A DNA stretch of 64,000 bases from Paenibacillus sp. RC67 (GCF_030020805.1 NZ_CP125098.1:724001-788000); one strand, 5' to 3'. Numbered from the stretch's first letter, positions 18,727 through 26,193 are shown. Notes: a model not told the origin generated them from the letters alone. Numbers and translations: made by a program.

Positions 18727-18972
18727 TTGTAACATTAATTTGGAATCCGTTCTTTATCCAATCACACTAACAAGTAACATAGAGCGTGTGATAACTGCTC
18801 AAATGTAATTATATAGCATAATGAAATAAATTTTAAGCGGATAGGTGAAATTGTCAAACTTTTATGGTTCCAAAGGACCATTTTTTGTCGAATCAACAAA
18901 GAATTTGCATGAAACGCTTACTAAATATTTTAACCAGTTCATCCTAAACAATCAACTACCCCGATTTTCTCC
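18727..18972. other. AT-rich gap between hisS and the SEC-C gene
   Basis: No gene is supported here. One hairpin at 18863-18886 (ATGGTTCC with GGACCAT, then six T) has terminator form on the plus strand, although no plus-strand gene precedes it. It may be the 3' end of an unannotated small transcript. Confidence 0.4.
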
Positions 18973-20268
18973 TCATTGAGTGTTCTTTTGAATTAGGAAC
19001 ACTGCTTCCTCTAAAGACAGAACGACTTCCGTTGTTTCTTTCATATCCTTCAAACGAACCTTACCTTCGGCAGTTTCATCTTCGCCTATCAAGATCACGT
19101 ACCGGATTCCTTTCGATGCAGCCGCGGCGAGCGATTTTTTTAATTTGCGACGGCTTGTGTCCAACCCGGTTCGAATATCGTTCGCACGAAGCTCGGCTGC
19201 TGTTCTCAACACATCAGGAATCGTCCTAAGTCCAATGGGAATAACGATGGCAATTGGAACTTTCGTTTCGATTGGGCGGCTCTTCAACATCTCCATGATC
19301 GACTCCATACCGAAAGAGATACCAACGGTTGGATAAGGGACATCCTCTCTGCCGACCAGCTTGCCAATAATGACGTCATAACGCCCGCCACCACCTAAGC
19401 TTGAGGTAAAGGAGCCGCTAGCATCGAAAATCTCGTACACCGTTCCGGTATAAAAAGATAGCCCTCGTGACAAAAAAGGATCGAAGGTACAGATTTGCTT
19501 AAGCCCCAGCTTGTAAATAAGCTCTTGAAGAGCTTGAACCTCCAAGGAGCCTTTGGAGTTAGTTATTCCATATCGGTCGGCTAGTTGCTCTGCTGTAGGA
19601 TCATTTAACGGAATCAGCTCTGTTATGGCGGTCGTTACTTGAGGCTCCAGTCCTTTGTCAGCCAACTCCTTAATAACTCCATCGGTCCCGATTTTCGCGA
19701 TTTTATCTAATGTCAGCATAACAGATAGCTTTTCCGCAGAGGGGACTCCTATAGCTTCAAGAATTTCCCCGAGAAATTGGCGGTTATTCCACCTGAGTGC
19801 AATCGGTACGTTCAGTCTTTTGAACACTTCGGCAGCAATTTGCATTAATTCTGCTTCCGCTTCGGGGCCATCGATTCCGACAATATCGACATCGCACTGC
19901 AAAAACTCACGAAGGCGTCCACGCTTTACAGGACCATCTCGAAAAACTTTCCCCATTTCGTATCGCTTGTAAGGAAGTTCAATCCCAGGATTCAGCGCTA
20001 TTACTTTGGCAAAAGGAATAGTTAGGTCGTAACGAAGCCCAAGGCTGCGCTCCCCTTGATCGGTTAATTGATACATTTCTTTTATGATTTCGTCGCCACC
20101 CGCATATTTGGAGGACAAAAGATCGAGTTCATTAAGTATCGTTGAATCCATCCCATCAAAATCGCACAATTCAAATACTTCCTGCAGCACGGTTTGAACC
20201 TTCTTGCGCAACTCCTGTTCTTTTCCGAAAAAATCGTAGGTACCTTTTACATTTTGCATAATCCTCAT
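18973..20268 (-). CDS. hisS: Histidine--tRNA ligase
   Basis: A 431-residue class II synthetase that charges tRNA-His. Visible landmarks: the N-terminal QNVKGTYDFFG, motif 2 around YKRYEMGKVFRDGPVKRGR, FLQCDVDIVG, the histidine-specific motif GLSFYTGTVYEIFD, GGGGRYD, motif 3 GISFGMESIMEML, and a C-terminal anticodon-binding domain (VPIAIVIPIG on). This is a full synthetase rather than a HisZ-type paralogue, as the histidine A motif and anticodon domain are present. It stands alone, not next to aspS, so a second hisS copy may exist elsewhere. The leader has a good promoter, a short ORF with two His codons and competing hairpins ending in a terminator. Confidence 0.92.
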   Translation of the reverse strand: MRIMQNVKGTYDFFGKEQELRKKVQTVLQEVFELCDFDGMDSTILNELDLLSSKYAGGDEIIKEMYQLTDQGERSLGLRYDLTIPFAKVIALNPGIELPYKRYEMGKVFRDGPVKRGRLREFLQCDVDIVGIDGPEAEAELMQIAAEVFKRLNVPIALRWNNRQFLGEILEAIGVPSAEKLSVMLTLDKIAKIGTDGVIKELADKGLEPQVTTAITELIPLNDPTAEQLADRYGITNSKGSLEVQALQELIYKLGLKQICTFDPFLSRGLSFYTGTVYEIFDASGSFTSSLGGGGRYDVIIGKLVGREDVPYPTVGISFGMESIMEMLKSRPIETKVPIAIVIPIGLRTIPDVLRTAAELRANDIRTGLDTSRRKLKKSLAAAASKGIRYVILIGEDETAEGKVRLKDMKETTEVVLSLEEAVFLIQKNTQ

Positions 20269-20289
20269 TCCTTTCTTTGGAGGGAAAAT

Positions 20290-20323
20290 AAAAAACGCGC
20301 CGGACCTCTTGGTCCTGCGCGTT
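20290..20323 (-). terminator. Leader terminator of hisS
   Basis: On the minus strand AACGCGC and GGACC pair with GGTCC and GCGCGTT around AAGA, then a run of T follows. It lies 22 bases before the hisS start, the position of a regulated attenuator rather than an end-of-gene terminator. Confidence 0.85.
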
Positions 20324-20438
20324 CCTATGCCGCAGGGAGGCCAACGCGAGAAGCGTTAGCCCACCCTGAAAATGTACAGGTGTGCTAACGCTGAATGAAA
20401 TGATGAAGTTGATTTTGATTAAGCATGATGGTATTCAT
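20324..20438 (-). promoter_or_regulatory. hisS leader with competing hairpins (attenuator)
   Basis: Five segments can pair in turn on the minus strand. Segment 1 GCGTTAGC (20391-20384) pairs perfectly with segment 2 GCTAACGC (20360-20353). Segment 2 also pairs with segment 3 GCGTTGGC (20347-20340) over a five-base loop. Segment 3 (CGCGTT) can pair with segment 4 (AACGCG), which is the 5' arm of the terminator. The stop codon of the upstream short ORF lies inside segment 1. This is the layout of ribosome-mediated attenuation. AGGGTGG, the start of the T-box consensus, also occurs (in the 1:2 loop side), but no T-box Stem I is seen. Confidence 0.65.
20385..20438 (-). CDS. Putative hisS leader peptide (17 aa, two adjacent His codons)
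   Basis: The ORF encodes MNTIMLNQNQLHHFIQR. It starts at ATG 20438, preceded by AAGGGA and GGAAG, and ends at a TAG within the first hairpin arm. The two CAT codons lie just before that arm, as needed for ribosome stalling when charged tRNA-His is short. It starts about 27 bases after the predicted transcript start. Only two His codons are present, fewer than in classic enteric his leaders. Confidence 0.5.
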   Translation of the reverse strand: MNTIMLNQNQLHHFIQR

Positions 20439-20471
20439 GGCTTCCAATCCCTTCAACAATGGTTGAGATCG

Positions 20472-20500
20472 ATTATAGCAAGAGATGGGAGGGGATGCAA
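20472..20500 (-). promoter_or_regulatory. Sigma A promoter of hisS
   Basis: On the minus strand TTGCAT (20500-20495) and a perfect TATAAT (20477-20472) are 17 bases apart. The transcript should begin near 20465. Confidence 0.75.
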
Positions 20501-20557
20501 GAGGGGGCGCTGTTAAACAAGAATGATACTCAGGCAACTTTCTTGGATATTCATGCA

Positions 20558-20583
20558 ACAGAACGAAATGGCGGAATACAATA
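20558..20583 (+). promoter_or_regulatory. Possible sigma K-type promoter of the GerP-like cluster
   Basis: AATACAATA (20575-20583) matches CATANNNTA at all but the first base, with ACA 14 bases upstream as a possible -35. The gerP operon of Bacillus is sigma K-dependent. The match is short and tentative. Confidence 0.3.
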
Positions 20584-20640
20584 TAGGCATACACCTTCTT
20601 GCTAAGGTGAGCTTACTATTTAACTGGTAGGAGGGTTCAC

Positions 20641-21183
20641 ATGAAGCTTAACCAACAGAGGGCTTATGTGGTGTTCAATAAATTGTTTGTGAACAATATT
20701 GAAGATTCTTCGGGTATTTTTATCGGAACCAATCAAGCGATCGGTTGGTCTACTTACAGCAAAAGCAATCAGGGCTTTGGCAGTCTGAGCAATTCCACGC
20801 TTACAAACGTCGTCAGTGTAGTGCAAGATCCCGATTTCATCGATACACCGATTGAAGATACCAGATACATCACTCTTACCGAAACCAACCATTCGCTGCA
20901 GCAATGCGCAATCGATTTTAACAGCATTCATGCAAATACTTTAAGCAATGGCTCAGCTATGGATTTGGGGGACAACAAACAATTAGGGTGGAGAAGCGCA
21001 CGTAAAGTCAATTATGGCTTTGGCAAAAACTTGGGCCGCAATCATCTAAAGCAAGTAGCCAGTATGATCGTTGACGATGATGCCGTTGATGCACCTTTTC
21101 ATAACGAAGCAATAATTACGGAGAACGTCCAAAATGTGGAGAAAAACATCCGTATTACTAAGAAACAGGAGGATAAGTGTTAG
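20641..21183 (+). CDS. GerP-like protein with two tandem repeats
   Basis: A 180-residue protein holding two copies of a module of about 60 residues. Copy 1 (about residues 14-72) shows NNIEDSSGIFIGTNQAIGW, SKSNQGFGS and DPDFIDTPIED. Copy 2 (about 90-150) shows GSAMDLGDNKQLGWRSARK, NYGFGK and DDDAVDAP. The pattern (S-hydrophobic-G, then K-x-N-x-G-F-G, then DxDxxD) parallels the GerPA/GerPF family, whose members end in DPDVVD-like segments and help germinants cross the spore coat. Tandem duplication in one chain is unusual for that family. ATG 20641 has AGGAGGG upstream. It opens a plus-strand cluster of eight genes. Confidence 0.7.
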   Translation: MKLNQQRAYVVFNKLFVNNIEDSSGIFIGTNQAIGWSTYSKSNQGFGSLSNSTLTNVVSVVQDPDFIDTPIEDTRYITLTETNHSLQQCAIDFNSIHANTLSNGSAMDLGDNKQLGWRSARKVNYGFGKNLGRNHLKQVASMIVDDDAVDAPFHNEAIITENVQNVEKNIRITKKQEDKC

Positions 21184-21281
21184 AACACTCCAGCCTTCAA
21201 GCATCATAATATTACAGCCTGTAACCTAAACCAATGAACTGAATAATATAAGGGCATAGGCTTTTGTCGGGGGTGAACCAT

Positions 21282-21533
21282 TTGGCCGTTATTATTTCAT
21301 TGGCAGCCGGTGCGATAAATGTAAATTCATTGAACAGAGGTTCTGTCATTGCTGTCGGAGAAATCTCTCAGCCCGGCTGGAATCAGAACGGGAAGACAAA
21401 CTACGGGAACGGTCAATTATTTGGCGCGAATGTGGAAGCAGGCTTTATATCCACTGTTTTTGATAATGATGTCATAGATAATCCGATCACTGAAATTGAT
21501 CCCGCCCCTTCGATTCAATCCCAGGCATTATAA
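21282..21533 (+). CDS. GerP-like single-repeat protein
   Basis: An 83-residue protein with one module: INVNSLNRGSVIAVGE, GWNQNGKTNYGNGQ, and DNDVIDNPITE. It aligns by eye with the modules of the preceding gene and with GerPA/GerPF. TTG 21282 is chosen because GGGGGTGA lies at good spacing before it; the frame is open to a TTG at 21264. The cytoplasm of the mother cell and then the spore coat would be its place if the family analogy holds. Confidence 0.65.
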   Translation: MAVIISLAAGAINVNSLNRGSVIAVGEISQPGWNQNGKTNYGNGQLFGANVEAGFISTVFDNDVIDNPITEIDPAPSIQSQAL

Positions 21534-21567
21534 AAAACGGAGAAATCATGAGAGGAGAGGTAGGTTT

Positions 21568-21843
21568 ATGAGCAAGAAACAAGTGAACTGCATGCGATGC
21601 TCTAAAATTGCTAATGAAAACGATAAGTTCTGTATTGATTGCGGAGCCCCTTTACAAAATCGCTGCTCAGATGAACCCGGTTTGTTGAAAAAAGGGTGTA
21701 CGTTTCTAAACGTTCAAAACGCCGCCTTTTGTGCCAAATGTGGCGAACCCACACTGTTTCAGCTCCATGGGCTTATCACACCAATCTATGATAATGCGAA
21801 TAAACCGCTCTTGAGCAAAATTACTAATTTTCATAAATTTTAA
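21568..21843 (+). CDS. Double zinc-ribbon protein
   Basis: A 91-residue protein with two Cys pairs in each half: CMRC with CIDCG (about residues 8-28), then C and CAKCG (about residues 50-58; the first Cys partner is KKGC). This is the shape of a double zinc ribbon. The C-terminal 30 residues have no recognisable fold. Ribosome binding site AGAGGAGAGG precedes ATG 21568. It lies within the GerP-like cluster in the same orientation. No function can be assigned. Confidence 0.65.
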   Translation: MSKKQVNCMRCSKIANENDKFCIDCGAPLQNRCSDEPGLLKKGCTFLNVQNAAFCAKCGEPTLFQLHGLITPIYDNANKPLLSKITNFHKF

Positions 21844-21940
21844 AAAGAAATCTTTGGTGAATATAGTCAGCATGAGGACGCGGCAAGCACAGATTGGACT
21901 CATCCGAGCCATAACGTTTTGGGAAAGGCAGTGAACTATT

Positions 21941-22390
21941 ATGGATTATGGCCAAAATTCAATCAAGAACTGGCAGGAACTGCAGAGATCCTTGATTAAA
22001 CAATTTCCATTACCTGCCGAAAGTAACGGAATAGAAAAGCTTGTACACAAAACAATAAAAAACTTCATGCAACATTCGATGCCTCATCAGTCGGTCTATG
22101 ACCCATTTTCAGCAGAAGAAGGAGTCGAATACGAACTGTTTGAGAGTCAGCGTGTTATTTTTGTCCGATGTAAAGTTCCAGATAAAACATCCAATCATGA
22201 TATTAGATTTTTTGCCAACAAGTATAAACTCAAAATCGAATACCTTGGAAACACTCAGGAAATCAGATTGCCAAGTGACGTATCTCCTGCTCAAGCGTAT
22301 GCCAGGATGGATGGCGATGTGGTGGAAGTTCTTCTGCCCAAGTCACGTGATAATGAACCGTATCATGAAATATCAATCCGTGATCAGTAG
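21941..22390 (+). CDS. Divergent alpha-crystallin (Hsp20-like) protein
   Basis: A 149-residue protein. The C-terminal 90 residues have the strand pattern of an alpha-crystallin domain: YELFESQRVIFVRCKVPD, YKLKIEYLGNTQEIRLP and GDVVEVLLPK. The N-terminal 55 residues are helical (IKNWQELQRSLIKQF). The usual C-terminal IxI anchor is not clear. Bacillus coat proteins CotM and CotP are alpha-crystallin-like, so a coat role is plausible given the neighbours. The start at ATG 21941 has only a weak AAGG upstream. Confidence 0.6.
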   Translation: MDYGQNSIKNWQELQRSLIKQFPLPAESNGIEKLVHKTIKNFMQHSMPHQSVYDPFSAEEGVEYELFESQRVIFVRCKVPDKTSNHDIRFFANKYKLKIEYLGNTQEIRLPSDVSPAQAYARMDGDVVEVLLPKSRDNEPYHEISIRDQ

Positions 22391-22568
22391 AACCGTCTCA
22401 GCTTGAAATCGGCGATTACTCCATTTTTCTGGACCGGCACCGGGGAGCCCCATGTCGTGTCTGCTCCAAATAGGACAAGCTTGCCGTTAATGCACGGTGA
22501 ATCATTTCTTTTCCTGTACATATACATAGATAATGATAAAAGCTACCTGTTAGAGCGTGGTGATAGGG

Positions 22569-23012
22569 TTGGAGGACAAAGAAAGACAAAACCATATGAA
22601 GGAATTACATACGTTTCACAAGCAAGCCAGTGAAGTGTTAGGTGAGGAGTTTTGGCAAGATATCGCCGATATGATCCCCAATAGGGGACCGCGTATCGAT
22701 ATTTATCATACCCAAACTACAGTGGCTGTTCTTGCTGAAATACCCGGACTCAGCTCTCCTGATCAAATCGGCATCTTTCTTCAAGGACAGACGTTGGTGC
22801 TGGAAGGAGAAATCCCCTGTATGTACCCTGTTACGGAGAATCGAATCACCCAGACTGAACGTTTCTTTGGAAACTTCCGAAGGCTCTTGCCTATGCCAAG
22901 ACCGGTTTCCATGGAAAAAATTAGTGCGAAGTACAATAGGGGTTTGCTTATCATTGAGCTGCAAATCGAAACTTCCGTACAACAGACAAACATCTCGATC
23001 GATTTTACTTGA
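22569..23012 (+). CDS. Alpha-crystallin family small heat shock-like protein
   Basis: A 147-residue protein with a clearer Hsp20 domain than its neighbour: PRIDIYHTQTTVAVLAEIPG, then LQGQTLVLEGEIP, ERFFGNFRRLLPMPRPV and YNRGLLIIELQI. ERFFGxFxRxLPxP is a hallmark of bacterial Hsp20 proteins. The TTG at 22569 is chosen because GTGGTGAT precedes it; GTG 22557 and ATG 22596 are alternatives. The 178 bases before it carry no gene I can defend. It lies in the GerP-like cluster and could be a spore-coat chaperone. Confidence 0.72.
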   Translation: MEDKERQNHMKELHTFHKQASEVLGEEFWQDIADMIPNRGPRIDIYHTQTTVAVLAEIPGLSSPDQIGIFLQGQTLVLEGEIPCMYPVTENRITQTERFFGNFRRLLPMPRPVSMEKISAKYNRGLLIIELQIETSVQQTNISIDFT

Positions 23013-23054
23013 ACCTTTTTCCTAGGGCAAAAAAGAACGTGAGGTGGGTAAAAG

Positions 23055-23279
23055 ATGGTACGAATACATTTCTATGACCTTCAAATTGGAACGGTTTCCG
23101 GCTCGTCAGGCATTTTTCAAGGCAGTAATGTGCAGTGGAAATACAAGCATACTGCCAAACAAAATCAAGCGTTTGGAACAGTTAACGGGAAGCAGTTGTT
23201 CATCTCTGATTTTCGATCGTCTTTGGGTGATAACGATCAATTCGACTCCTTATCCATTATCAAGCCTCGCAAGATGTGA
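23055..23279 (+). CDS. GerP-like single-repeat protein
   Basis: A 74-residue protein, almost entirely one module: LQIGTVSGSSGIFQGSNVQW, KQNQAFGTVNGKQLF and GDNDQFDSLSI. The SSGIFxGxN start matches the first gene of the cluster. GAGGTGGG precedes the ATG. Its stop overlaps a GTG start of the next gene as GTGA, so the two are probably translationally coupled. Confidence 0.65.
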   Translation: MVRIHFYDLQIGTVSGSSGIFQGSNVQWKYKHTAKQNQAFGTVNGKQLFISDFRSSLGDNDQFDSLSIIKPRKM

Positions 23280-23710
23280 GTATCATGTTTTGGAAAAAAA
23301 GGCCCCCTCAATCCCAAACACTGGCCATGGAGCTGGACAAACGGTTTCAAGATTTAAACATGCGCTTTAGCCAATTGGAACAATCCATTGAACAGCTGCG
23401 AACTCATTCTACAAACATTACGATCGAAAATGTCCATATTCATCAACCCGTACTGGAGAAAATGGAATATCGTCTGGACAATCTGGACATCAAGCAGCTA
23501 AGCGGTTCCTTGAATCTGGGAAACAACTTCGGTGCTAAAATTAGCCCAGACCCATCTACTCTGAAATCGAATACACGAAACAAAGCAGACTTTGCCGCAC
23601 CCTCCGAGGGGGATCGCCCCAAAAACGCTAATTCGTCCTCTAAACCGTCTGACGATGCTTTACCGGGCCTGCAACGCACGCAAACCGGATATCGGTTAAC
23701 AAGAAACTGA
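23276..23710 (+). CDS. GerPC-like coiled-coil protein
   Basis: A 144-residue protein. Residues about 15-45 form a coiled coil (ELDKRFQDLNMRFSQLEQSI). Then comes IHQPVLEKMEYRLDNLDIKQ followed by LSGSLNLGNNFG, which closely follows the GerPC pattern (EK-EYKFDQLKI-LEGTLNIG). The tail is Ser/Lys/Pro-rich and looks disordered. GerPC is needed for coat permeability to germinants in Bacillus. The GTG at 23276 gives a GTGA overlap with the previous gene; ATG 23285 is an alternative. The presence of a PC-like protein is the strongest sign that this cluster is a gerP relative. Confidence 0.7.
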   Translation: MSIMFWKKRPPQSQTLAMELDKRFQDLNMRFSQLEQSIEQLRTHSTNITIENVHIHQPVLEKMEYRLDNLDIKQLSGSLNLGNNFGAKISPDPSTLKSNTRNKADFAAPSEGDRPKNANSSSKPSDDALPGLQRTQTGYRLTRN

Positions 23711-23737
23711 TTGGGATTCGTCTTATGATTGGAGGTT

Positions 23738-24058
23738 ATGGACATATCTTCCTTATTATCCCCACAATTTGTTATTGGATCTATCCGTATCGGATCTGTC
23801 GAGAATGCTTCCTGTATCAATATGGGCAATAACTGGCCGACCGGTTTCGAAAGCCACCAGAAGCTGACACAAGGCTTTGGTTCTGTCAGCGGAGATCGTA
23901 ATGTCGTTTCCGGCATTCGATCTCTTCTGAACGATTCCGATTTCCTGGATATGCTCAACGTATCGGATTCCGAGGTGCCTGAATGGCTGCAGAAATTGAT
24001 CGTCTCGGCTAGTGAACCGCAAATAGGAACCAGTGAATCGGAAGATGGAGATGTGTAG
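23738..24058 (+). CDS. GerP-like protein, last gene of the cluster
   Basis: A protein of about 106 residues with one module: IGSIRIGSVENASCINMGN, HQKLTQGFGSVSGDRN and NDSDFLDML, then an acidic C-terminal tail. The start is uncertain: GGAGG lies only two bases before ATG 23738, and a TTG at 23729 is also in frame. A hairpin terminator follows the gene. Confidence 0.6.
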   Translation: MDISSLLSPQFVIGSIRIGSVENASCINMGNNWPTGFESHQKLTQGFGSVSGDRNVVSGIRSLLNDSDFLDMLNVSDSEVPEWLQKLIVSASEPQIGTSESEDGDV

Positions 24059-24099
24059 GAGTGAGAGCATATGTTCCGCACGATTAATTGTTCTTTTGT

Positions 24100-24142
24100 G
24101 AAGCTTCGGCATTGAACTAGCCTGAGCTTCTATTTTTATTTT
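24100..24142 (+). terminator. Terminator of the GerP-like cluster
   Basis: GAAGCT and GGC pair with GCC and AGCTTC, followed by TATTTTTATTTT on the plus strand. Confidence 0.7.
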
Positions 24143-24157
24143 CTGTGTACGACAAAG

Positions 24158-24180
24158 AAGAGGGGATGGCCACCCCTCTT
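24158..24180 (-). terminator. Hairpin after the RlmCD-type gene
   Basis: AAGAGGGG pairs with CCCCTCTT over a short loop. A pyrimidine-rich CTTCTTT follows on the minus strand, so it likely ends the methyltransferase transcript. Confidence 0.55.
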
Positions 24181-24196
24181 ACTAATTTGGCTTGGT

Positions 24197-25657
24197 TTAA
24201 TTGTCCTTCCGTACTAGCAGTGAGACACACTCCACATGCGCTGTCTGAGGGAACATGTCCACAGGCTGGATCCATTCCAGCCGGTACCCGCTTTGGAACA
24301 GCACCTGGCAATCCTTGGCCAGGGTGGAGGGGTTGCACGACACGTAGATGAGTCGTGCAGGCTTGGCAGCCGCGATCGCGTGGAGCAGATCGCGTTCGCA
24401 CCCCGTGCGCGGCGGGTCCACTACGACTACGTCGGGGCGGATGCCGCGCTTGACCCACTCGGGCAGCAGCGTCTCCGCGCGTCCGACGAAGAACTTCGCG
24501 TTGTCGGCTCCGCTCAGCTGCGCATTGCGGCGCGCGTCGTCCACCGCCTCAGGGATAAGCTCGATGCCTCGGACTTCCTTGGCCTGCGGAGCTAGCCACA
24601 GTCCGATCGTGCCGGTACCGCAGTAGGCATCGACAACAAGCTCGTCGCCGGTCAAGGCAGCAGCTTCCTTGGCGGCATTGTACAGTTTGACGGTTTGCTC
24701 CGGGTTGAGCTGAAAAAAGGCACGAGGGGACAGGGAGAAACGAAGTCCTCCCAGTTCCTCGTTCAATCGTTCCTCACCCCAGAGTATTTGAGTTTCCTCG
24801 CCAAAGACAAGCGGTGTATCGGCCTTGTTAATGTTCTGCGCAATCGTAGTGACGATCGGAAGCTCCGCACGGATGGCTGCAATCAAGCGCTCCTTATCGG
24901 GAAGTCGTTCCTCAGCGGTAATGAGCGTAAGCTGTACGCTGCCAGATAGCCTGCTGACCCGCGCTACGACAGTGCGCACAATCCCTTTGCGGCTGCGTTC
25001 CTGATAAGGGTGAATATTCAGCCGAGCGAGGATCGCTTTTACTTTGCTGATCACTTCATTAATCGTTGGGTCCTGGATCGGGCAGCCCGAAATGTCGACG
25101 AGACGATGAGAACCGGGCGAGTAGAGCCCCGTGATGAACTGATCGTTAGACCAGCCTACCTGAAGCTGGGCTTTATTTCGATAGCCCCAAGGATCATCCA
25201 TTCCTAGAATGGGCCGAAGCGGCAAGTCCGCTAGCTTGGCGTAGCGGTTAAATGCTTCGCGTACAAGCTCTTCTTTGGCACTAAGCTGAGCCGGATAATT
25301 CATATGCTGCAGCTGACAGCCTCCGCATGCGTCATAGACAGGACAGGGAGGCTTAGTGCGATCCGTTGATTTCTTCTCGATATCAATCAGCTTGGCGGTC
25401 AAGTAGGTGGATTCGGCTTTAGTCACATTAGCTTTTACGACCTCATCTGGAAGGGCTCCGTCAATAAAAACCGCTTTTCTTTTGTAATAACCGACACCTT
25501 CTCCGTTTATGCCTATTCTTTTTATCGTTACAACAATTCGATCTCCGGGTTTAACGTCTTCGCCGCTTCCTGCGACGTGTTTATGTTGGGGAGTTTGTCC
25601 CTTATATGGTTTCTTCCCTTGCTGGGAAGGACGACCTTCTCTTTTATTCATCCTCAA
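24197..25657 (-). CDS. 23S rRNA (uracil-C5) methyltransferase, RlmD/RlmCD family
   Basis: A 486-residue RNA m5U methyltransferase. A basic N terminus (KREGRPSQQGKKPYKG) leads to a TRAM domain (GDRIVVTIKRIGINGEGVGY to about residue 95). Iron-sulfur Cys residues appear in CPVYDACGGCQLQHMNYP. The SAM domain has VVDAYCGTGTIGLWLA and VVVDPPRTGC, and the catalytic Cys lies in IYVSCNPSTLAKD. B. subtilis YefA (RlmCD) methylates both U747 and U1939 of 23S rRNA; which positions are used here cannot be told. TTG 25657 is chosen because GGAG lies seven bases upstream; ATG 25651 has no usable spacing. The 3' part is noticeably GC-rich. Confidence 0.9.
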   Translation of the reverse strand: MRMNKREGRPSQQGKKPYKGQTPQHKHVAGSGEDVKPGDRIVVTIKRIGINGEGVGYYKRKAVFIDGALPDEVVKANVTKAESTYLTAKLIDIEKKSTDRTKPPCPVYDACGGCQLQHMNYPAQLSAKEELVREAFNRYAKLADLPLRPILGMDDPWGYRNKAQLQVGWSNDQFITGLYSPGSHRLVDISGCPIQDPTINEVISKVKAILARLNIHPYQERSRKGIVRTVVARVSRLSGSVQLTLITAEERLPDKERLIAAIRAELPIVTTIAQNINKADTPLVFGEETQILWGEERLNEELGGLRFSLSPRAFFQLNPEQTVKLYNAAKEAAALTGDELVVDAYCGTGTIGLWLAPQAKEVRGIELIPEAVDDARRNAQLSGADNAKFFVGRAETLLPEWVKRGIRPDVVVVDPPRTGCERDLLHAIAAAKPARLIYVSCNPSTLAKDCQVLFQSGYRLEWIQPVDMFPQTAHVECVSLLVRKDN

Positions 25658-25962
25658 TTATCGCTCCGATACACAATAGTAGTTCAAACATTTCGTTCAG
25701 TTACAGTTACTATATCATGTTCGGAGTAATGGAGGAACCAAGAGGAAGACAATCTCAAAAACCCATAACAAATGCATCCAAGCGAATTATTTTGGCATAA
25801 GACGTCATCGTTTTACATATATTTCAACTCTCTGGTAAAAATAGAAAGAGGTGCCGTATCGTTCGCAGATTTTAACGATCTGTTTATGTTCCGCTAATCC
25901 TGTCTTAATATTTGGGCGGTATGCTAACGATAACGAGGAACACAAAGAAGGGAAGATCAGAC
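25658..25962. other. Intergenic region without supported gene
   Basis: This divergent region separates the methyltransferase from the next plus-strand gene. It is AT-rich in the middle. Short frames occur but none has both a sound ribosome binding site and plausible codon use. Confidence 0.4.
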
Positions 25963-26190
25963 ATGATTTTATATCAAATGGCTAAACGTATGGAGCAGCG
26001 TCAACAATTAAAAAGAAATATTCTTTTATCCGACGGCAATAGGGAGCAGCTGCTTTCCCAAAAGGATTTGGTAGAGGAGCAATTGATGAGTCAAGCAAAT
26101 AAATGGAGCGAGGATGGCAGCGACGAGTTTTTGCTACAAACCATGACACCGGAAGCGGGATGGACAGAACATAACAATAGCTGGATATAG
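25963..26190 (+). CDS. Small hydrophilic protein of unknown function
   Basis: A 75-residue, charged and helical protein (MAKRMEQRQQLKRNILLSD, then SQKDLVEEQLMSQANKW). It has no membrane segment and no family I recognise. The frame is open to 25912, but ATG 25963 is preceded by AAGAAGGGA at fair spacing. A strong terminator follows, which supports a real transcript. Confidence 0.55.
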   Translation: MILYQMAKRMEQRQQLKRNILLSDGNREQLLSQKDLVEEQLMSQANKWSEDGSDEFLLQTMTPEAGWTEHNNSWI

Positions 26191-26193
26191 CAG

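Noticed and set aside
18973..20268. HisZ (ATP phosphoribosyltransferase regulatory subunit) instead of HisRS
   Set aside because: The protein has the HisRS motif RGLSFYTGTVYE and a C-terminal anticodon-binding domain, which HisZ lacks, and no hisG is adjacent.
22403..22633. A 76-codon frame between the two Hsp20-like genes
   Set aside because: It has no ribosome binding site, overlaps the start of the clear Hsp20 gene in another frame, and its translation shows no module.
25669..25800. Short plus-strand frame after the RlmCD-type gene start
   Set aside because: The frame is short, lacks a spaced ribosome binding site and lies in the divergent promoter region.
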